A DNA stretch of 64,000 nucleotides from Fictibacillus nanhaiensis (GTDB lineage: Bacteria > Bacillota > Bacilli > Bacillales > Fictibacillaceae). Position 1 is the stretch's first letter, and every line of letters begins with the position of its first letter. A program made the translations under genes and the position numbers. The stretch spans positions 1 through 64,000 of the forward strand of contig NZ_JAMBOD010000008.1 of NCBI RefSeq assembly GCF_023715445.1. The letters run 5' to 3'. Under the pieces are notes generated by a model. The model saw nothing but the letters and a program-made list of their open reading frames with translations, was not told where the DNA came from and made no database searches. Of the stretch, positions 1 through 8,731 are shown piece after piece.

Positions 1-40
1 CATCTGTCCCAAATGTAGAAAATCGAGTTGATGTATCCAT
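1..40 (-). CDS. 5' end of a gene running off the window edge
   Basis: An ATG at 38-40 on the minus strand opens a frame of 13 codons (M-D-T-S-T-R-F-S-T-F-G-T-D) that stays open to the edge. A GGGGGAT-type ribosome binding site lies about 5 bases upstream of it (near 46-53). The frame is too short to assign a family. The binding site is the main reason to believe it. Confidence 0.4.
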   Translation of the reverse strand, partial: MDTSTRFSTFGTD

Positions 41-133
41 ATGATATCCCCCTTCTGGAATAAAAGATGACTTGATTATCACATGAAAGAACATCCAGAA
101 AGAAGGTGTCATTTAATTGACGCTTACCGAATT

Positions 134-168
134 CTCGTGAGATTATCAGAGAAATCCGTGAGATTATG
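134..168 (+). repeat. Class II 21-bp repeat pair (core CGTGAGATTAT)
   Basis: Two copies of CGTGAGATTAT start at 136 and 157, exactly 21 bp apart, with unrelated filler between them. The same core on the opposite strand, with the same period, forms a longer array at 5095-5205. It lies 100 bp upstream of a NERD-domain gene. Confidence 0.6.
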
Positions 169-269
169 GCTTTCAGTGGCCATAATCGGGTATTCCACCT
201 TTTGCCTATAGCGAAAATATGCGCCAAACTGGGGGCAACCACTTTTATAAAAAGGAAAGGTGAAGGAAT

Positions 270-1250
270 TTGAGTAAAATCGAACTAAAGTCACCGATCA
301 TTATTAAAAAATTGGAGGTATTATTGAAGAGAAGTTCAACCACTCATCCTAAAAGACTTCAAATCACGGAAAGCCACCGCAGATATAAGGCTGGATTTAA
401 CGGAGAGAAATCCTTGAAATTTTTTTACCGCTATTTACCTAAGAAAGGGTTGCACTTTATTCCAGGAATCCGAATTTTGCATGATGATTACTACTTTCAG
501 ATGGATCTTCTCCTCGTTACGCCTCATTTTTTACTCATACTTGAGATAAAAAGTCATGCAGGGCACCTTTATTTCGATGATAAGGTGAAACAGATGATTC
601 GGATACTTGAAGGAAAAAGGGAGTGCTTTGAGGACCCCATTGAACAGGTGAAACGGCAAAGCTATCATTTGGCGAAAATTATGGAGCAATATGAATTTCC
701 TGCCATTCCAATAGAAAGGCTGGTCGTTGTAACTAATTCATCTACCTTTGTTGAATTTTCACCTACTTATAAAGAGGCGTTTGAAAGAGTGATCAAGAGC
801 CCCCAGCTGCAGTACAAGTTCGCTGAATATCAGCAAAACTATCAGGATGCGGTACTGCAGAATAAGGAAATGAGGAAGTTCATTAAACTGTTGTTTAAAT
901 TACATGACGTATATGATCCGGATGTTTGCGAGCTATTCCAAATAAATAAAAATGAATTGACAAAGGGTGTGTTTTGCCCAAAATGTGATCAACTTTCTAT
1001 CATGCAATACACAAGAGCAAATTGGTGGTGCGCCAATTGTGAGCATAAAACAAAAACAGCTCATGTGGAAGCACTCATCGATTATGCACTACTGTTTTCG
1101 CCAACGATCACAAACCAGGAATGCAAAGACTTCTTATACCTTCCCTCCAGAAGCATCACGACCCACTTGCTTAAAGCACTTAACCTGCCGTATAAAGGAT
1201 CTACAAAATCCCGCTGCTACAACTTATTGCCGCTATTGGACTCCAAATAA
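270..1250 (+). CDS. NERD-domain protein with C-terminal zinc ribbon
   Basis: NERD (nuclease-related) domain protein of 326 aa. Residues about 40-155 carry the PD-(D/E)XK-like core: a GEKSLKFF helix, a QMDLLL strand with the Asp, then ILEIKS with the E-x-K. A C-x2-C...C-x2-C zinc ribbon follows at about 235-257, and the last 60 residues look like a helix-turn-helix (TNQECKDFLYLPSRS). The start is TTG at 270 behind a GGAAAGGTGAAGG binding site. It is supported by alignment with the paralogue at 48876-49853, whose first proline falls at the same residue. No signal peptide, so it is cytoplasmic. The family is presumed to act on nucleic acid, but substrates are unknown. It is monocistronic and convergent with the subtilase gene. 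Confidence 0.85.
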   Translation: MSKIELKSPIIIKKLEVLLKRSSTTHPKRLQITESHRRYKAGFNGEKSLKFFYRYLPKKGLHFIPGIRILHDDYYFQMDLLLVTPHFLLILEIKSHAGHLYFDDKVKQMIRILEGKRECFEDPIEQVKRQSYHLAKIMEQYEFPAIPIERLVVVTNSSTFVEFSPTYKEAFERVIKSPQLQYKFAEYQQNYQDAVLQNKEMRKFIKLLFKLHDVYDPDVCELFQINKNELTKGVFCPKCDQLSIMQYTRANWWCANCEHKTKTAHVEALIDYALLFSPTITNQECKDFLYLPSRSITTHLLKALNLPYKGSTKSRCYNLLPLLDSK

Positions 1251-1280
1251 AAAGACAGCCCCGAAACAGGAGCTGCCCTT
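1250..1280 (-). terminator. Intrinsic terminator of the subtilase gene
   Basis: Inverted repeat 1254-1262 / 1269-1277 gives a 9-bp stem (two wobbles) with a 6-base loop. On the minus strand it is followed by a run of five U, so it ends the gene stopping at 1290. It begins four bases past the stop codon of the convergent NERD gene. Confidence 0.8.
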
Positions 1281-1289
1281 ACAAAATGA

Positions 1290-4200
1290 TTAATCAATTT
1301 TCATTTTTAATGAATATGGCGTTAATGTTGCTCTGCCGAAGCCATCGGTTACTTTGATGTAATATTTTCCGCCCTTGATGTTGTAGTTTAAGACTTCTGC
1401 ATCACCGAGTGCATACGTGTCAGATGTTGCGACAAGCTTACCTTTGCTGTCGTAAAGGCTGATGACACCGTCGATCATTTCATTGCTAAACGTGATCTGG
1501 CCAGTGTGCGATTTATCAAAGCTAAACGTATACCAGTCAGTGTCTCCGTTTGCTACACCAGCGTTCAGATATCCTTTACTCTCCCACTCTTTCGTGGAGT
1601 TGCGTTTCAGTGCGATCGGCTTGGATGGAACGTTGTTTTTCACAACGGAACCCGCATCTTCGTCCTTCGTGTTGACCGGTTTTACTGTTAGTTCATACTC
1701 GTTCAAGTTCGGACTTGGGAAATCCCATATCCATTGGTCAGCGATTACGAAATAGCCTTTTCCTGCTTTCGCCTGGAAGGAACCTTGCTCAGGCTCGTTG
1801 TCCCAGCCTTTGTCATACACGCGTGCAGAGCCGTATTCTTCTGGATCGAGGATTCGGTTGCCGTTCGTGTCTTCCAGAACAGCGACTAATCCATCGATCG
1901 GCTTCAATAGATCTTTCGAATATTTTTCCTGCATCTGTTTGGAAGGAGCGATCGGCTTATAGTGAACGCCGTAGAGTCCGTTTGTTTTTGCTTTTACATA
2001 ATACGCGTCATAGTCGGCGTTCATCGCGTAGTTACCGCGAACCGTCTCAGCAGGCATGTCTTTTACAGGTGTGTTTTCGATATCGTTGTTTGGCTCGTGC
2101 TTATCTTCCGGATTTTCAACCAAAACTTTTGAAGTAAAGCTGTACTTGTCAAAGCTCGGCTGATAGTTCGGGTGCATCACACGGATAAAATATTCTTCGC
2201 CAGACTGAAGACCTGCGACAAATTTATCTTTCGTCTCGATGTCGAAGAATCCCCAAGTAATGTTCGTTGCAACAGGTACAAGCGTTGTATACCCGCCTTC
2301 GAACTCCATGATCTTCATAATTTCCATCGCCGGAACGGCTTCTGAAGCACTTAAGTCAAATTCTAAGATGGCACTTTCTTCGACGTTAAGCTTGTAGAAA
2401 TCTTCGTCGCCGCTGTATTGGAAGTATCCTTCTGCACCTGCTTCAGGATCATACTCAAGAGCAGCTTCACGGATACGCTCAAGCATTGCCTTTTCTTCTT
2501 CCATCCAGTCGTCTTCACCATACATTGAATCGTGGTGGTTCTTTTTGTAATCATTACGCTTAGCGACGTACTCTTCAACATCCATGTCGCCTTCCATGTA
2601 CTCCTCCTCGAGATGTTCACCCATCGGGAAGCCGTCTTCATCTTCAGAGACAGACTTTGCATCGATCGAAAGCGAATAAGGTACATGAGAATAAGGATAC
2701 TCGCGTTGAGCAGATCCATCTTCCAGCAAGCTCATTGGGAAGAAGAAACCTGGTGTGTGGTTATCTACCTCGACAACATACTCCATGCCAGGCATTGCTT
2801 CAAACGTCAGAACTTCGCCTTCACCGGTCGGCTTCTGGTTCACGATATCCATCTCATGCTCCATCGGAGGCATTTCTTCTGCAGGGATATCTTCTGGCAT
2901 GTCTTCCGGCCATGGCTCGATCATCTTCAAGCTGATGGTAGAGTCGATTCCAGCAACCCCGCCAAGCTCAACTTTTACGATTTGAGGTTCTTCTGTTTTA
3001 AATGAATAGAAATCAGAATCTCCGTCATGACCAGTGAACGTCCAGTCTCCTTCCCCTTCAGAAACAAACGGGAATGCTTCGACCGCTACCGGATTTTCAC
3101 GTGTATTCGTGTCTTCTAGTAAACGATCAAACTTTTCAACAGAAAGTTTGTATGCCGATTTGCCATCCGCATTGTAGTTTCCATTGACGTCACTTACGCC
3201 GATTACAAGCGATCCGTCTTCAGGCACTTCATATAAATGTCCTTCCGACTTGCCTTCAAGCGTTTTGTTCACGTCTTTTTGCAGAGGTTTAATCCCTTTA
3301 CCTGCCAGATAATACGTAAACTTGTAGTCGTAATCCGCTGATCCTCCTAGAACCGTTTGGATATATTCACCCTTCTTCACTGGGAACTGGATGAACTGTT
3401 CCTCGTATGCCTTTTTGATCGTGCCTTCTTTTACCAATTTCTTGGATAGGTCGACTTTTTCAGCCGCTTTTAAAAGGCTTGCTTTACTCTTTGGTACATA
3501 AACAGAACTCGGAATCTTGGAAACGTCAAAGCTTAAAGCTTTTACCGGATCAACGAGACCGTTCGCATACTTAGTATCGTAGCCTGCTGGTCCAAGATCT
3601 TTCGTTGAATGCTCCAGGATGTATTCGATCTGCTTCGGCTTTAGGTTCGGATTTTTGGATAATAAAAGTGACGCCACACCAGCAACGACTGGAGAGGACA
3701 TGGACGTTCCGCTCAGCTTATAGAAAGTCGATTTCTTCTCATAATCATAAAGCGGTGCGTATACATCTTCACCTGGTGCTACCACATCGACAGATGGTCC
3801 GTATGTAGAGTAGCTGGATAATAGATTGTCTTTGTTTGTTGAACCAACAGAGATCACCCCTTCAAAGGCAGCCGGATAGCTGTTCAGGTTCATCCCTTCG
3901 TTACCTGCTGCGGCAACAATGGTCACGTCAGCTGCGATCGCCTTCGCTACCGCATCCTGAATAAGTGGCGACGGGAAGATGCTTCCAAGGCTCATGTTGA
4001 TGACTTTCGCGTTTTTCTCAACGGCATACATGATGGCATCTGCAATTACATAATCGGAAGCTCCCCATCCACGGTCAAATACATCGATTGGCAGGATCTC
4101 CACGTTCGGATTAACCCCGTAACCGCCTACTCCGTTCCCTTTTTCTGATGCAATGATACCCGCAACATGCGTACCATGAAAATCAGGAACACCTTGGTTC

Positions 4201-4784
4201 ATTGGGTTAACTGCATTATAGGACGGCAATAGTTTGTTCTTTAGTTCCGGATGCTTTGAATCGATCCCCGTATCGATCACCGCAACACGTACTTTGTTTT
4301 TACCTGCTATTGTCTGAGCCTTGTCCACATTTAATAGTGACAAATGGTAGGACTCACTTACTTTTGGATCAGTTGTACCCAGTTTCACAAGATTTGCAGA
4401 TGGAGATACGATATCAACTTTCCCCAGCTTGCTGTAATTCTTCATGACATCTTCCAACTTCTTGCCGCTGTTGATCTTTACAACATCGTACTTAAGAGAT
4501 GTCATTCTTCGCTGAAGAGTCGCACCAGCCTTTTTGTGCTCACCCGTTGTCAGCGTTTTGTTGTACTTTACGAGTAATGTCGTTTTGCTAAGCTGATCTT
4601 GTTTCTTAGCCAGATTGTACGGATTTTCCTTTACACGATTTCCTGGTTTAAATAGTTCTGAGACCGGAATAGAACTCTTTTTCACGGAGTAGTTATCCGA
4701 CTCGGCAAAAACAGGCGCAAAGCTTGAGCCTATCATGGTTACTGACAGCCCCAGTGACGCCAGCGTTTTATGCCATTTGTTCAT
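1290..4784 (-). CDS. Large secreted subtilisin-like serine protease (S8) with pre-peptidase C-type repeats
   Basis: Extracellular peptidase of 1164 aa. It has a signal peptide (residues 1-28, cleaved after VFA) and a propeptide-like segment at about 65-135 similar to fervidolysin-type prodomains. The S8 catalytic domain spans about 150-420 with Asp171 (VIDTGID), His203 (HGTHVAG), oxyanion Asn295 (AAGNEG) and Ser361 (GTSMSSP). Behind it lies a long acidic C-terminus with four to five D-x-D-x-Y/F motifs (DSDFYSF, DEDFYKL, DYDAYYV, DTDWYTF) typical of pre-peptidase C-terminal beta domains. Unlike the subtilase at 14085-16040 it has no SLH domain, so release into the medium or another anchoring mode is likely. 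Start ATG follows GAGGGGTTGAAGGT. Substrate unknown. Confidence 0.93.
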   Translation of the reverse strand: MNKWHKTLASLGLSVTMIGSSFAPVFAESDNYSVKKSSIPVSELFKPGNRVKENPYNLAKKQDQLSKTTLLVKYNKTLTTGEHKKAGATLQRRMTSLKYDVVKINSGKKLEDVMKNYSKLGKVDIVSPSANLVKLGTTDPKVSESYHLSLLNVDKAQTIAGKNKVRVAVIDTGIDSKHPELKNKLLPSYNAVNPMNQGVPDFHGTHVAGIIASEKGNGVGGYGVNPNVEILPIDVFDRGWGASDYVIADAIMYAVEKNAKVINMSLGSIFPSPLIQDAVAKAIAADVTIVAAAGNEGMNLNSYPAAFEGVISVGSTNKDNLLSSYSTYGPSVDVVAPGEDVYAPLYDYEKKSTFYKLSGTSMSSPVVAGVASLLLSKNPNLKPKQIEYILEHSTKDLGPAGYDTKYANGLVDPVKALSFDVSKIPSSVYVPKSKASLLKAAEKVDLSKKLVKEGTIKKAYEEQFIQFPVKKGEYIQTVLGGSADYDYKFTYYLAGKGIKPLQKDVNKTLEGKSEGHLYEVPEDGSLVIGVSDVNGNYNADGKSAYKLSVEKFDRLLEDTNTRENPVAVEAFPFVSEGEGDWTFTGHDGDSDFYSFKTEEPQIVKVELGGVAGIDSTISLKMIEPWPEDMPEDIPAEEMPPMEHEMDIVNQKPTGEGEVLTFEAMPGMEYVVEVDNHTPGFFFPMSLLEDGSAQREYPYSHVPYSLSIDAKSVSEDEDGFPMGEHLEEEYMEGDMDVEEYVAKRNDYKKNHHDSMYGEDDWMEEEKAMLERIREAALEYDPEAGAEGYFQYSGDEDFYKLNVEESAILEFDLSASEAVPAMEIMKIMEFEGGYTTLVPVATNITWGFFDIETKDKFVAGLQSGEEYFIRVMHPNYQPSFDKYSFTSKVLVENPEDKHEPNNDIENTPVKDMPAETVRGNYAMNADYDAYYVKAKTNGLYGVHYKPIAPSKQMQEKYSKDLLKPIDGLVAVLEDTNGNRILDPEEYGSARVYDKGWDNEPEQGSFQAKAGKGYFVIADQWIWDFPSPNLNEYELTVKPVNTKDEDAGSVVKNNVPSKPIALKRNSTKEWESKGYLNAGVANGDTDWYTFSFDKSHTGQITFSNEMIDGVISLYDSKGKLVATSDTYALGDAEVLNYNIKGGKYYIKVTDGFGRATLTPYSLKMKID

Positions 4785-4830
4785 ACCTTCAACCCCTCTA
4801 ATTAGAAATTTTTGGTACCCCTCGTAAACT

Positions 4831-4860
4831 AGTATAGCAAATAATGAAACTATTTTACAA
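4831..4860 (-). promoter_or_regulatory. Promoter of the subtilase gene
   Basis: Minus strand TTGTAA (4855-4860), 18-bp spacer, TATACT (4831-4836) preceded by an extended -10 TG. It lies about 50 bp upstream of the start codon. Confidence 0.5.
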
Positions 4861-4942
4861 AATTTTACAAAAATATATTACTATCATTTTAATTCCAAAC
4901 CTTTATACAAACGTTTAACGATTATCCTAACAAAACGGACTT

Positions 4943-4965
4943 TTTTACCAATAAAAAGGTATAAT
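4943..4965 (+). promoter_or_regulatory. Putative promoter of the riboswitch leader
   Basis: A perfect TATAAT at 4960-4965 sits about 45 bp before the first c-di-GMP-type aptamer. No good -35 is visible (only weak matches around 4937-4942), so the call rests on the -10 and its position. Confidence 0.35.
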
Positions 4966-5007
4966 TTTCACCCGTTTAACTAGTTATCGGTATTTCGCGG
5001 TTAAGAC

Positions 5008-5092
5008 TTAAGTGGTACAACTGAAGAAATCCAGTGTCACAAAGCTATAGGGGTGTATGGTAAAATGCTGGCCATCAAACAGCCTCGAACCC
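5008..5092 (+). ncRNA. c-di-GMP-I (GEMM-I) type riboswitch aptamer, copy 1
   Basis: The stretch shows the GEMM-I order: GGTACA, a hairpin of ACTGAA-GAAA-TCCAGT (GNRA loop, one mismatch), then CACAAAGCTATAGGGG. A second helix follows (TGTATGG...CCA and ACA-GCC), then a closing ACC that can pair with GGT. The canonical element has ACGCAAAGC where this has CACAAAGC. The aptamer has the same parts as copy 2, 250 bp downstream. Both precede the stalk-domain gene at 5375. Confidence 0.65.
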
Positions 5093-5094
5093 AT

Positions 5095-5205
5095 AATCTC
5101 ACAGGAATTGCAGTTATTCTCACGAGAATCATACTTAATCTCACGGATTTTCATCATAATCTCACGAGGATTACAATATACTCGCGAGTCTACAATTCTC
5201 GACAA
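5095..5205 (-). repeat. Class II 21-bp repeat array between the two riboswitches
   Basis: Cores matching AATCTCACGAG (reverse complement of the class II core) have their CTC at 5098, 5119, 5140 and 5161, exactly 21 bp apart. Degenerate cores follow at 5181 and 5198. The fillers are unrelated to each other. Some cores are nearly palindromic (TTCTCACGAGAAT). The array is inside the probable leader transcript. Confidence 0.7.
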
Positions 5206-5257
5206 AATTTCTACCAACCTATTACACAAAATCCACTCTTAAACCGATATAAAAAGA

Positions 5258-5346
5258 GGGTACAACTGGAGAAATCCAGTGCCACAAAGCTATAGGGGCT
5301 AATGATTGGATGCGTTCATCGATGCCAGCCAGCTGCCATTACCCTA
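5258..5346 (+). ncRNA. c-di-GMP-I (GEMM-I) type riboswitch aptamer, copy 2
   Basis: The better copy has GGTACA, a perfect 6-bp hairpin with GAAA loop (ACTGGAGAAATCCAGT), then CCACAAAGCTATAGGGGCT. A long P2 helix (GGCT...AGCC) follows, then CCAGCTGCC as the receptor/closing strand. GGGTA near the 5' end can pair with TACCC at 5341-5345. About 20 nt separate it from the AAGGAGG site of the stalk-domain gene. No intrinsic terminator is visible, so control of translation or an upstream terminator must be considered. Family knowledge: GEMM-I RNAs bind c-di-GMP, with some variants binding cGAMP. Confidence 0.75.
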
Positions 5347-5374
5347 GTAAACTTATTTTCAAGGAGGAAAGGGA

Positions 5375-6559
5375 ATGAAAAAGAAGAAAATTTGGTACAA
5401 AAAGCTCACTTTTAGCTTTTTGGCTGCCACGGTTGTCTTGGCCACGCCAACATATTCGGCTGCTGAAGGCATGAAAGATTTTGTTGCCCAGAAGGATAAC
5501 GGAAAGGGCAAAGGACACAACGATGATGATAACAACGAGGACGAAAGTGAAGAGCCCGAAGAAGATGATGAAGATGATGAGGAAGATGACGGGAACGGAA
5601 AAGGTAAAGACAAAGATAAGAATAAAGTAAATAAAGGTGCTGAAATACAGCTGGAACGGATTGGCGAACGTCTAGATGACATCGAAGAACGTATAACAGA
5701 AGCAACTGCCAAGCTTGACAGCATTCTAGGTGGACAAACTACTCCTACTGAAGAGGACCCTTCGAATGAAGAAGAACCACCTGCTGAAGGTGAAGAACCT
5801 CCTGTTGAAGAAGATCCAGCAACAGAAGAACCGGTAGAGCAAGAAACGCCTGCAACTGAAGAAGTTTCTGCACAAAACACAGAATCCGAATCAGATGAAG
5901 AACCAGCAGAAGAATCCGAAGAAGTAGATTCTGATAACGAAGAGCAGTCTGAAGAAGATGCGGACGAGGACGAAGAAGAAGAATTGGATGAAGAAGAAAA
6001 ATTCGAAAGTGCCAATGGCGTTCGTGGGAAACTCATTTCTTCTATTAATCAATTAAGTGCTGTTGAGAAACAGATCTCCAACTTAGAAAGCAAAGTAAAC
6101 AATGCAGAAGCGATCACTGCATTAAACGAACGCGTCGCTTCACTAAAAACACAAGCCGAAGAGCAGTTAACTCGCATCGAAACAGCAAAACCGGAAGAGA
6201 TCAAAAAAGAAAAGAAAACAAAAGTGTATGTCGAGGATGTTGAAGTTGAGTTCGACCAGGAACCAATTATTATTGCGGGCAGAACCGTCGTACCGCTTCG
6301 TGCGATCTTTGAAGCACTTGGCGCTGAAATTGAGTGGGACAACAAGACTCAAACTGTAACAGCAACAAAAGACGATGTCACCATCACTTTAAAAATCGGT
6401 GCAAAAACGGCTAAGAAAAACGGTACATCCGTGAATTTGGACCAGGCAGCCATCATTAAAAACGGACGTACGATGGTACCTGTTCGCTTTATTGGAGAAT
6501 CTTTTGATACGGAAGTCGTCTGGGATCAGGAAACACAAGGAATTTACATTATTGAATAA
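5375..6559 (+). CDS. Secreted acidic protein with C-terminal stalk (copper amine oxidase N-terminal-like) domain
   Basis: 394 aa. The signal peptide is about 1-29. Next come a Glu/Asp-rich linker (about 40-75), a helical patch, a second Pro/Glu/Asp-rich linker (about 115-215), a predicted coiled segment (215-280) and a duplicated beta domain (about 287-394). Each half of that domain carries the R-T-x-V-P-x-R-x-I/F signature and a V-x-W-D turn. The domain resembles the copper amine oxidase N-terminal domain found in many Bacillota surface proteins; no oxidase domain is present. Start ATG follows AAGGAGGAAAGGGA. Two c-di-GMP-type aptamers precede it, suggesting control by a motility/biofilm second messenger. 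The extreme acidity suggests a cation-binding spacer or matrix role, which is inference. Confidence 0.85.
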   Translation: MKKKKIWYKKLTFSFLAATVVLATPTYSAAEGMKDFVAQKDNGKGKGHNDDDNNEDESEEPEEDDEDDEEDDGNGKGKDKDKNKVNKGAEIQLERIGERLDDIEERITEATAKLDSILGGQTTPTEEDPSNEEEPPAEGEEPPVEEDPATEEPVEQETPATEEVSAQNTESESDEEPAEESEEVDSDNEEQSEEDADEDEEEELDEEEKFESANGVRGKLISSINQLSAVEKQISNLESKVNNAEAITALNERVASLKTQAEEQLTRIETAKPEEIKKEKKTKVYVEDVEVEFDQEPIIIAGRTVVPLRAIFEALGAEIEWDNKTQTVTATKDDVTITLKIGAKTAKKNGTSVNLDQAAIIKNGRTMVPVRFIGESFDTEVVWDQETQGIYIIE

Positions 6560-6573
6560 GTAAAAATTCAAAA

Positions 6574-6612
6574 GTAAGCCCCCTCAGCATTACGCTTAGG
6601 GGGTTATTTTAA
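6574..6612 (+). terminator. Terminator after the acidic stalk protein
   Basis: CCCCCT and AGGGGG arms with an inner AGC/GCT pair form a hairpin near 6579-6603, followed by TTATTTT. It is shared by two convergent genes. Confidence 0.75.
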
Positions 6613-7469
6613 TTAATGGTTATCGTCGTTTTGATATCCGGCATAATCTTTTCAATCTTTACTTCAACTTTTCCATTCGATCGTTGGTTGGCATTCACAT
6701 AAAAAAGATTATTGATCGGAGACAGATATTGCTCCCATGCAGAACTATAATCATAGAATTGGAATCTATTTTTTGTGTAGTCTCCGTACTCCACTTTCAC
6801 TTTATCACTATACTTTTTACCGATTGCTTCAACTTCACCATCTACTAGGAATGAAACAGTAACCGTCATTAAACCCTTTTTCAAAATATCAAACTCAGCC
6901 GTTGCATCATGTCCGTATAATTTAACAGGGGCATAGGCAATGACTTCTCCATTCCCGAGATCAAAATATTTGTTAACAGATACCAATTTCTCGATATCAG
7001 CCTTTGTCATTCCTTTTGTAAAAGGCTTTAGAAAACTTGTTAGTTCACCTGAAAAAATATAAACGGTTTGATAATTGGCAGACCAATCGACAGCAGCCCC
7101 CATCGCTTCCCCTACAAAACGAAGCGGAACAAATGTACGCCCATTCTTCAGTTTAGCTGGCACATCAATCGTCTTTTGTACTCCGTTGATCTGAACATTT
7201 TTCGAGTTCAACTTTAAATATACCGTTCCACCTGAGTGTTTAACCGTTACAGCCTGAGCTTTGTTATCCCAGATAACCTCTCCGCCCAGCTTTTCAAAAA
7301 CACCACGCAGCGGAACCAACACACGATTGTTTTCCATATACGGCTGAACATCAAACGTCAACAAGCTGCCGTGAACTTGCACCTTAATTTTACTTGCAGC
7401 ATCCGCATTGGCCGGCATTAGTCCAATGAACAAAAGAAAAGCTAGAAGAAATGCAGTAAACTTTTTCAA
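6609..7469 (-). CDS. Secreted stalk-domain protein of unknown function
   Basis: 286 aa. The signal peptide is about 1-24 (cleavage near ADA-AS). An N-terminal duplicated stalk domain follows at about 26-138, with NRVLVPLRGVFEKLGGEV, V-I-W-D and NGRTFVPLRFVGEAMGA motifs. The C-terminal 145 residues match no family I recognise. They are mixed alpha/beta, with a repeated pattern of charged residues. Start is TTG behind AAAGGGGGATTTTA. It lies between two other stalk-domain genes, which suggests local duplication with swapping of the effector part. Confidence 0.8.
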   Translation of the reverse strand: MKKFTAFLLAFLLFIGLMPANADAASKIKVQVHGSLLTFDVQPYMENNRVLVPLRGVFEKLGGEVIWDNKAQAVTVKHSGGTVYLKLNSKNVQINGVQKTIDVPAKLKNGRTFVPLRFVGEAMGAAVDWSANYQTVYIFSGELTSFLKPFTKGMTKADIEKLVSVNKYFDLGNGEVIAYAPVKLYGHDATAEFDILKKGLMTVTVSFLVDGEVEAIGKKYSDKVKVEYGDYTKNRFQFYDYSSAWEQYLSPINNLFYVNANQRSNGKVEVKIEKIMPDIKTTITIN

Positions 7470-7551
7470 TAAAATCCCCCTTTATTAAATATTCATTTTT
7501 ATATCGACCTTTATTTAATTGTTTAAATAGTCAGAAGTTGTCTACTAATCC

Positions 7552-7588
7552 ACATAAAAAACCGCTTTCCTCTAGGAGAAAAGCGGCC
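7552..7588 (-). terminator. Terminator of the SGNH-stalk gene
   Basis: Perfect 11-bp stem (one wobble) with a CTA loop at 7562-7586. On the minus strand a U6 run follows. It ends the gene stopping at 7598. Confidence 0.85.
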
Positions 7589-7597
7589 GGTTTTAAA

Positions 7598-8731
7598 TTA
7601 ATTCGCGATAAATGCATTCCTTGTTACGGGCTCCCACTCAACGGTGGCACCAAAGGATTCTGAAATAAAACGAAGCGGAATCATCGTTCGGTCATTAATG
7701 ATTTTGGCTGAAACATCAATCTGTAACAGCTTCCCGTTTTTATATACTTTATTCGAATCTACCATTAACTTAATAACGTCATTTCCTTTTTTAATAATGA
7801 CGGACCTCGTTTTATTGTCCCAACTCACCTCAGCCCCTAAATCGTCGAACACACCACGCACATGAACAAGCGTTCTACCCTTGATAATGACTGGATCCTG
7901 TTCAAAAGTTTGATAGATTCCGTTTACAAAAATAGAATTTTTGTAGTTGTTCGTTACATCAGGATAAACCACTTTCCAAAATTCAGCGGTGATCGTCTTA
8001 TATCCACTTAAGCCGGGGTGGATGTCTTTTGAATTAGGCAGATAAGCTTTTGGGTTAACCGCAATCGAGTCTTTTGTGGGTACATAAACGGTGGCTTCTC
8101 TGTTAGCAGCATCCTGGATCGCCGTATTTAACTGATTTAATATAGGAAGAAACTGTTCTTGCTGTTCAGTCGGTAAGTATGGATAGGCATTGTAATACCC
8201 CATCACATATACCTTCGCTTCCGGATTTAGAGTGTGGATTTCTTCTAGGATGTATTCTATGTTGGATTCAACTTGTGTTAAAACTTGTGCAAGAACATCG
8301 GGGTCAATGGATAACCCTTCGTCTGTTCGCTTCATTTTTCGGAGCAGGTCGTTTGCTCCGGCATCTAAGGTGATTACGTCAGCTTTTGCAATGTTGCCTC
8401 TGATTCCAATCGTATCACCGGTGCCTTTTTTCACGTCATTTAAAATATCTTCAAGCACTCTTTGAGAGGTATAGCCTGAAATTGCGTAAAGCTTGGAAAA
8501 AGAGTTTAGGAAGCCAATCTTTTTCAGATCTTCTGCCAGCATATCCGTGTACCCTTTACCCAGTCTCATGTAGGGATTTTGGCCGGCTGCTAGGGAGTCA
8601 CCGAGAGCTAGGTAGGTTACTTGTTTGGTAGTGGACTCTGCGTTTGCTAAGTTTGGAAAGATAAGTGTTATTACTAAGGTTAGACTAAAGAACAAAGAAA
8701 CAATCTGTGATTTCTTCTTTCCAATATTCAT
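7598..8731 (-). CDS. Secreted SGNH/GDSL hydrolase with C-terminal stalk domain
   Basis: 377 aa. Signal peptide 1-32. The SGNH hydrolase domain spans about 38-255: block I GDSLAAG with the nucleophile Ser46, block III GAND (Asn127) and block V DIHPGLSGY (Asp236/His238). A duplicated copper amine oxidase N-terminal-like stalk domain follows at about 265-377 (KGRTLVHVRGVFDDLGA, NDRTMIPLRFISESFGA). Such enzymes are esterases or lipases acting on acyl or acetyl groups. Given the surface-protein neighbourhood, an acylated wall glycan or lipid is a reasonable substrate, but this is inference. Start ATG follows AAGGGGATGAACAA. Confidence 0.88.
   Translation of the reverse strand: MNIGKKKSQIVSLFFSLTLVITLIFPNLANAESTTKQVTYLALGDSLAAGQNPYMRLGKGYTDMLAEDLKKIGFLNSFSKLYAISGYTSQRVLEDILNDVKKGTGDTIGIRGNIAKADVITLDAGANDLLRKMKRTDEGLSIDPDVLAQVLTQVESNIEYILEEIHTLNPEAKVYVMGYYNAYPYLPTEQQEQFLPILNQLNTAIQDAANREATVYVPTKDSIAVNPKAYLPNSKDIHPGLSGYKTITAEFWKVVYPDVTNNYKNSIFVNGIYQTFEQDPVIIKGRTLVHVRGVFDDLGAEVSWDNKTRSVIIKKGNDVIKLMVDSNKVYKNGKLLQIDVSAKIINDRTMIPLRFISESFGATVEWEPVTRNAFIAN

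Noticed and set aside
2532-3005. 157-aa plus-strand frame inside the subtilase gene
   Set aside because: Antisense shadow without binding site or recognisable domain; the minus-strand frame is a complete S8 protein.
5359-6036. 225-aa serine-rich open frame on the minus strand
   Set aside because: It is the antisense shadow of the Glu/Asp-rich linker of the stalk protein (GAA/GAT read as TTC/ATC and TCT/TCC). The plus frame has signal peptide, binding site and domain.
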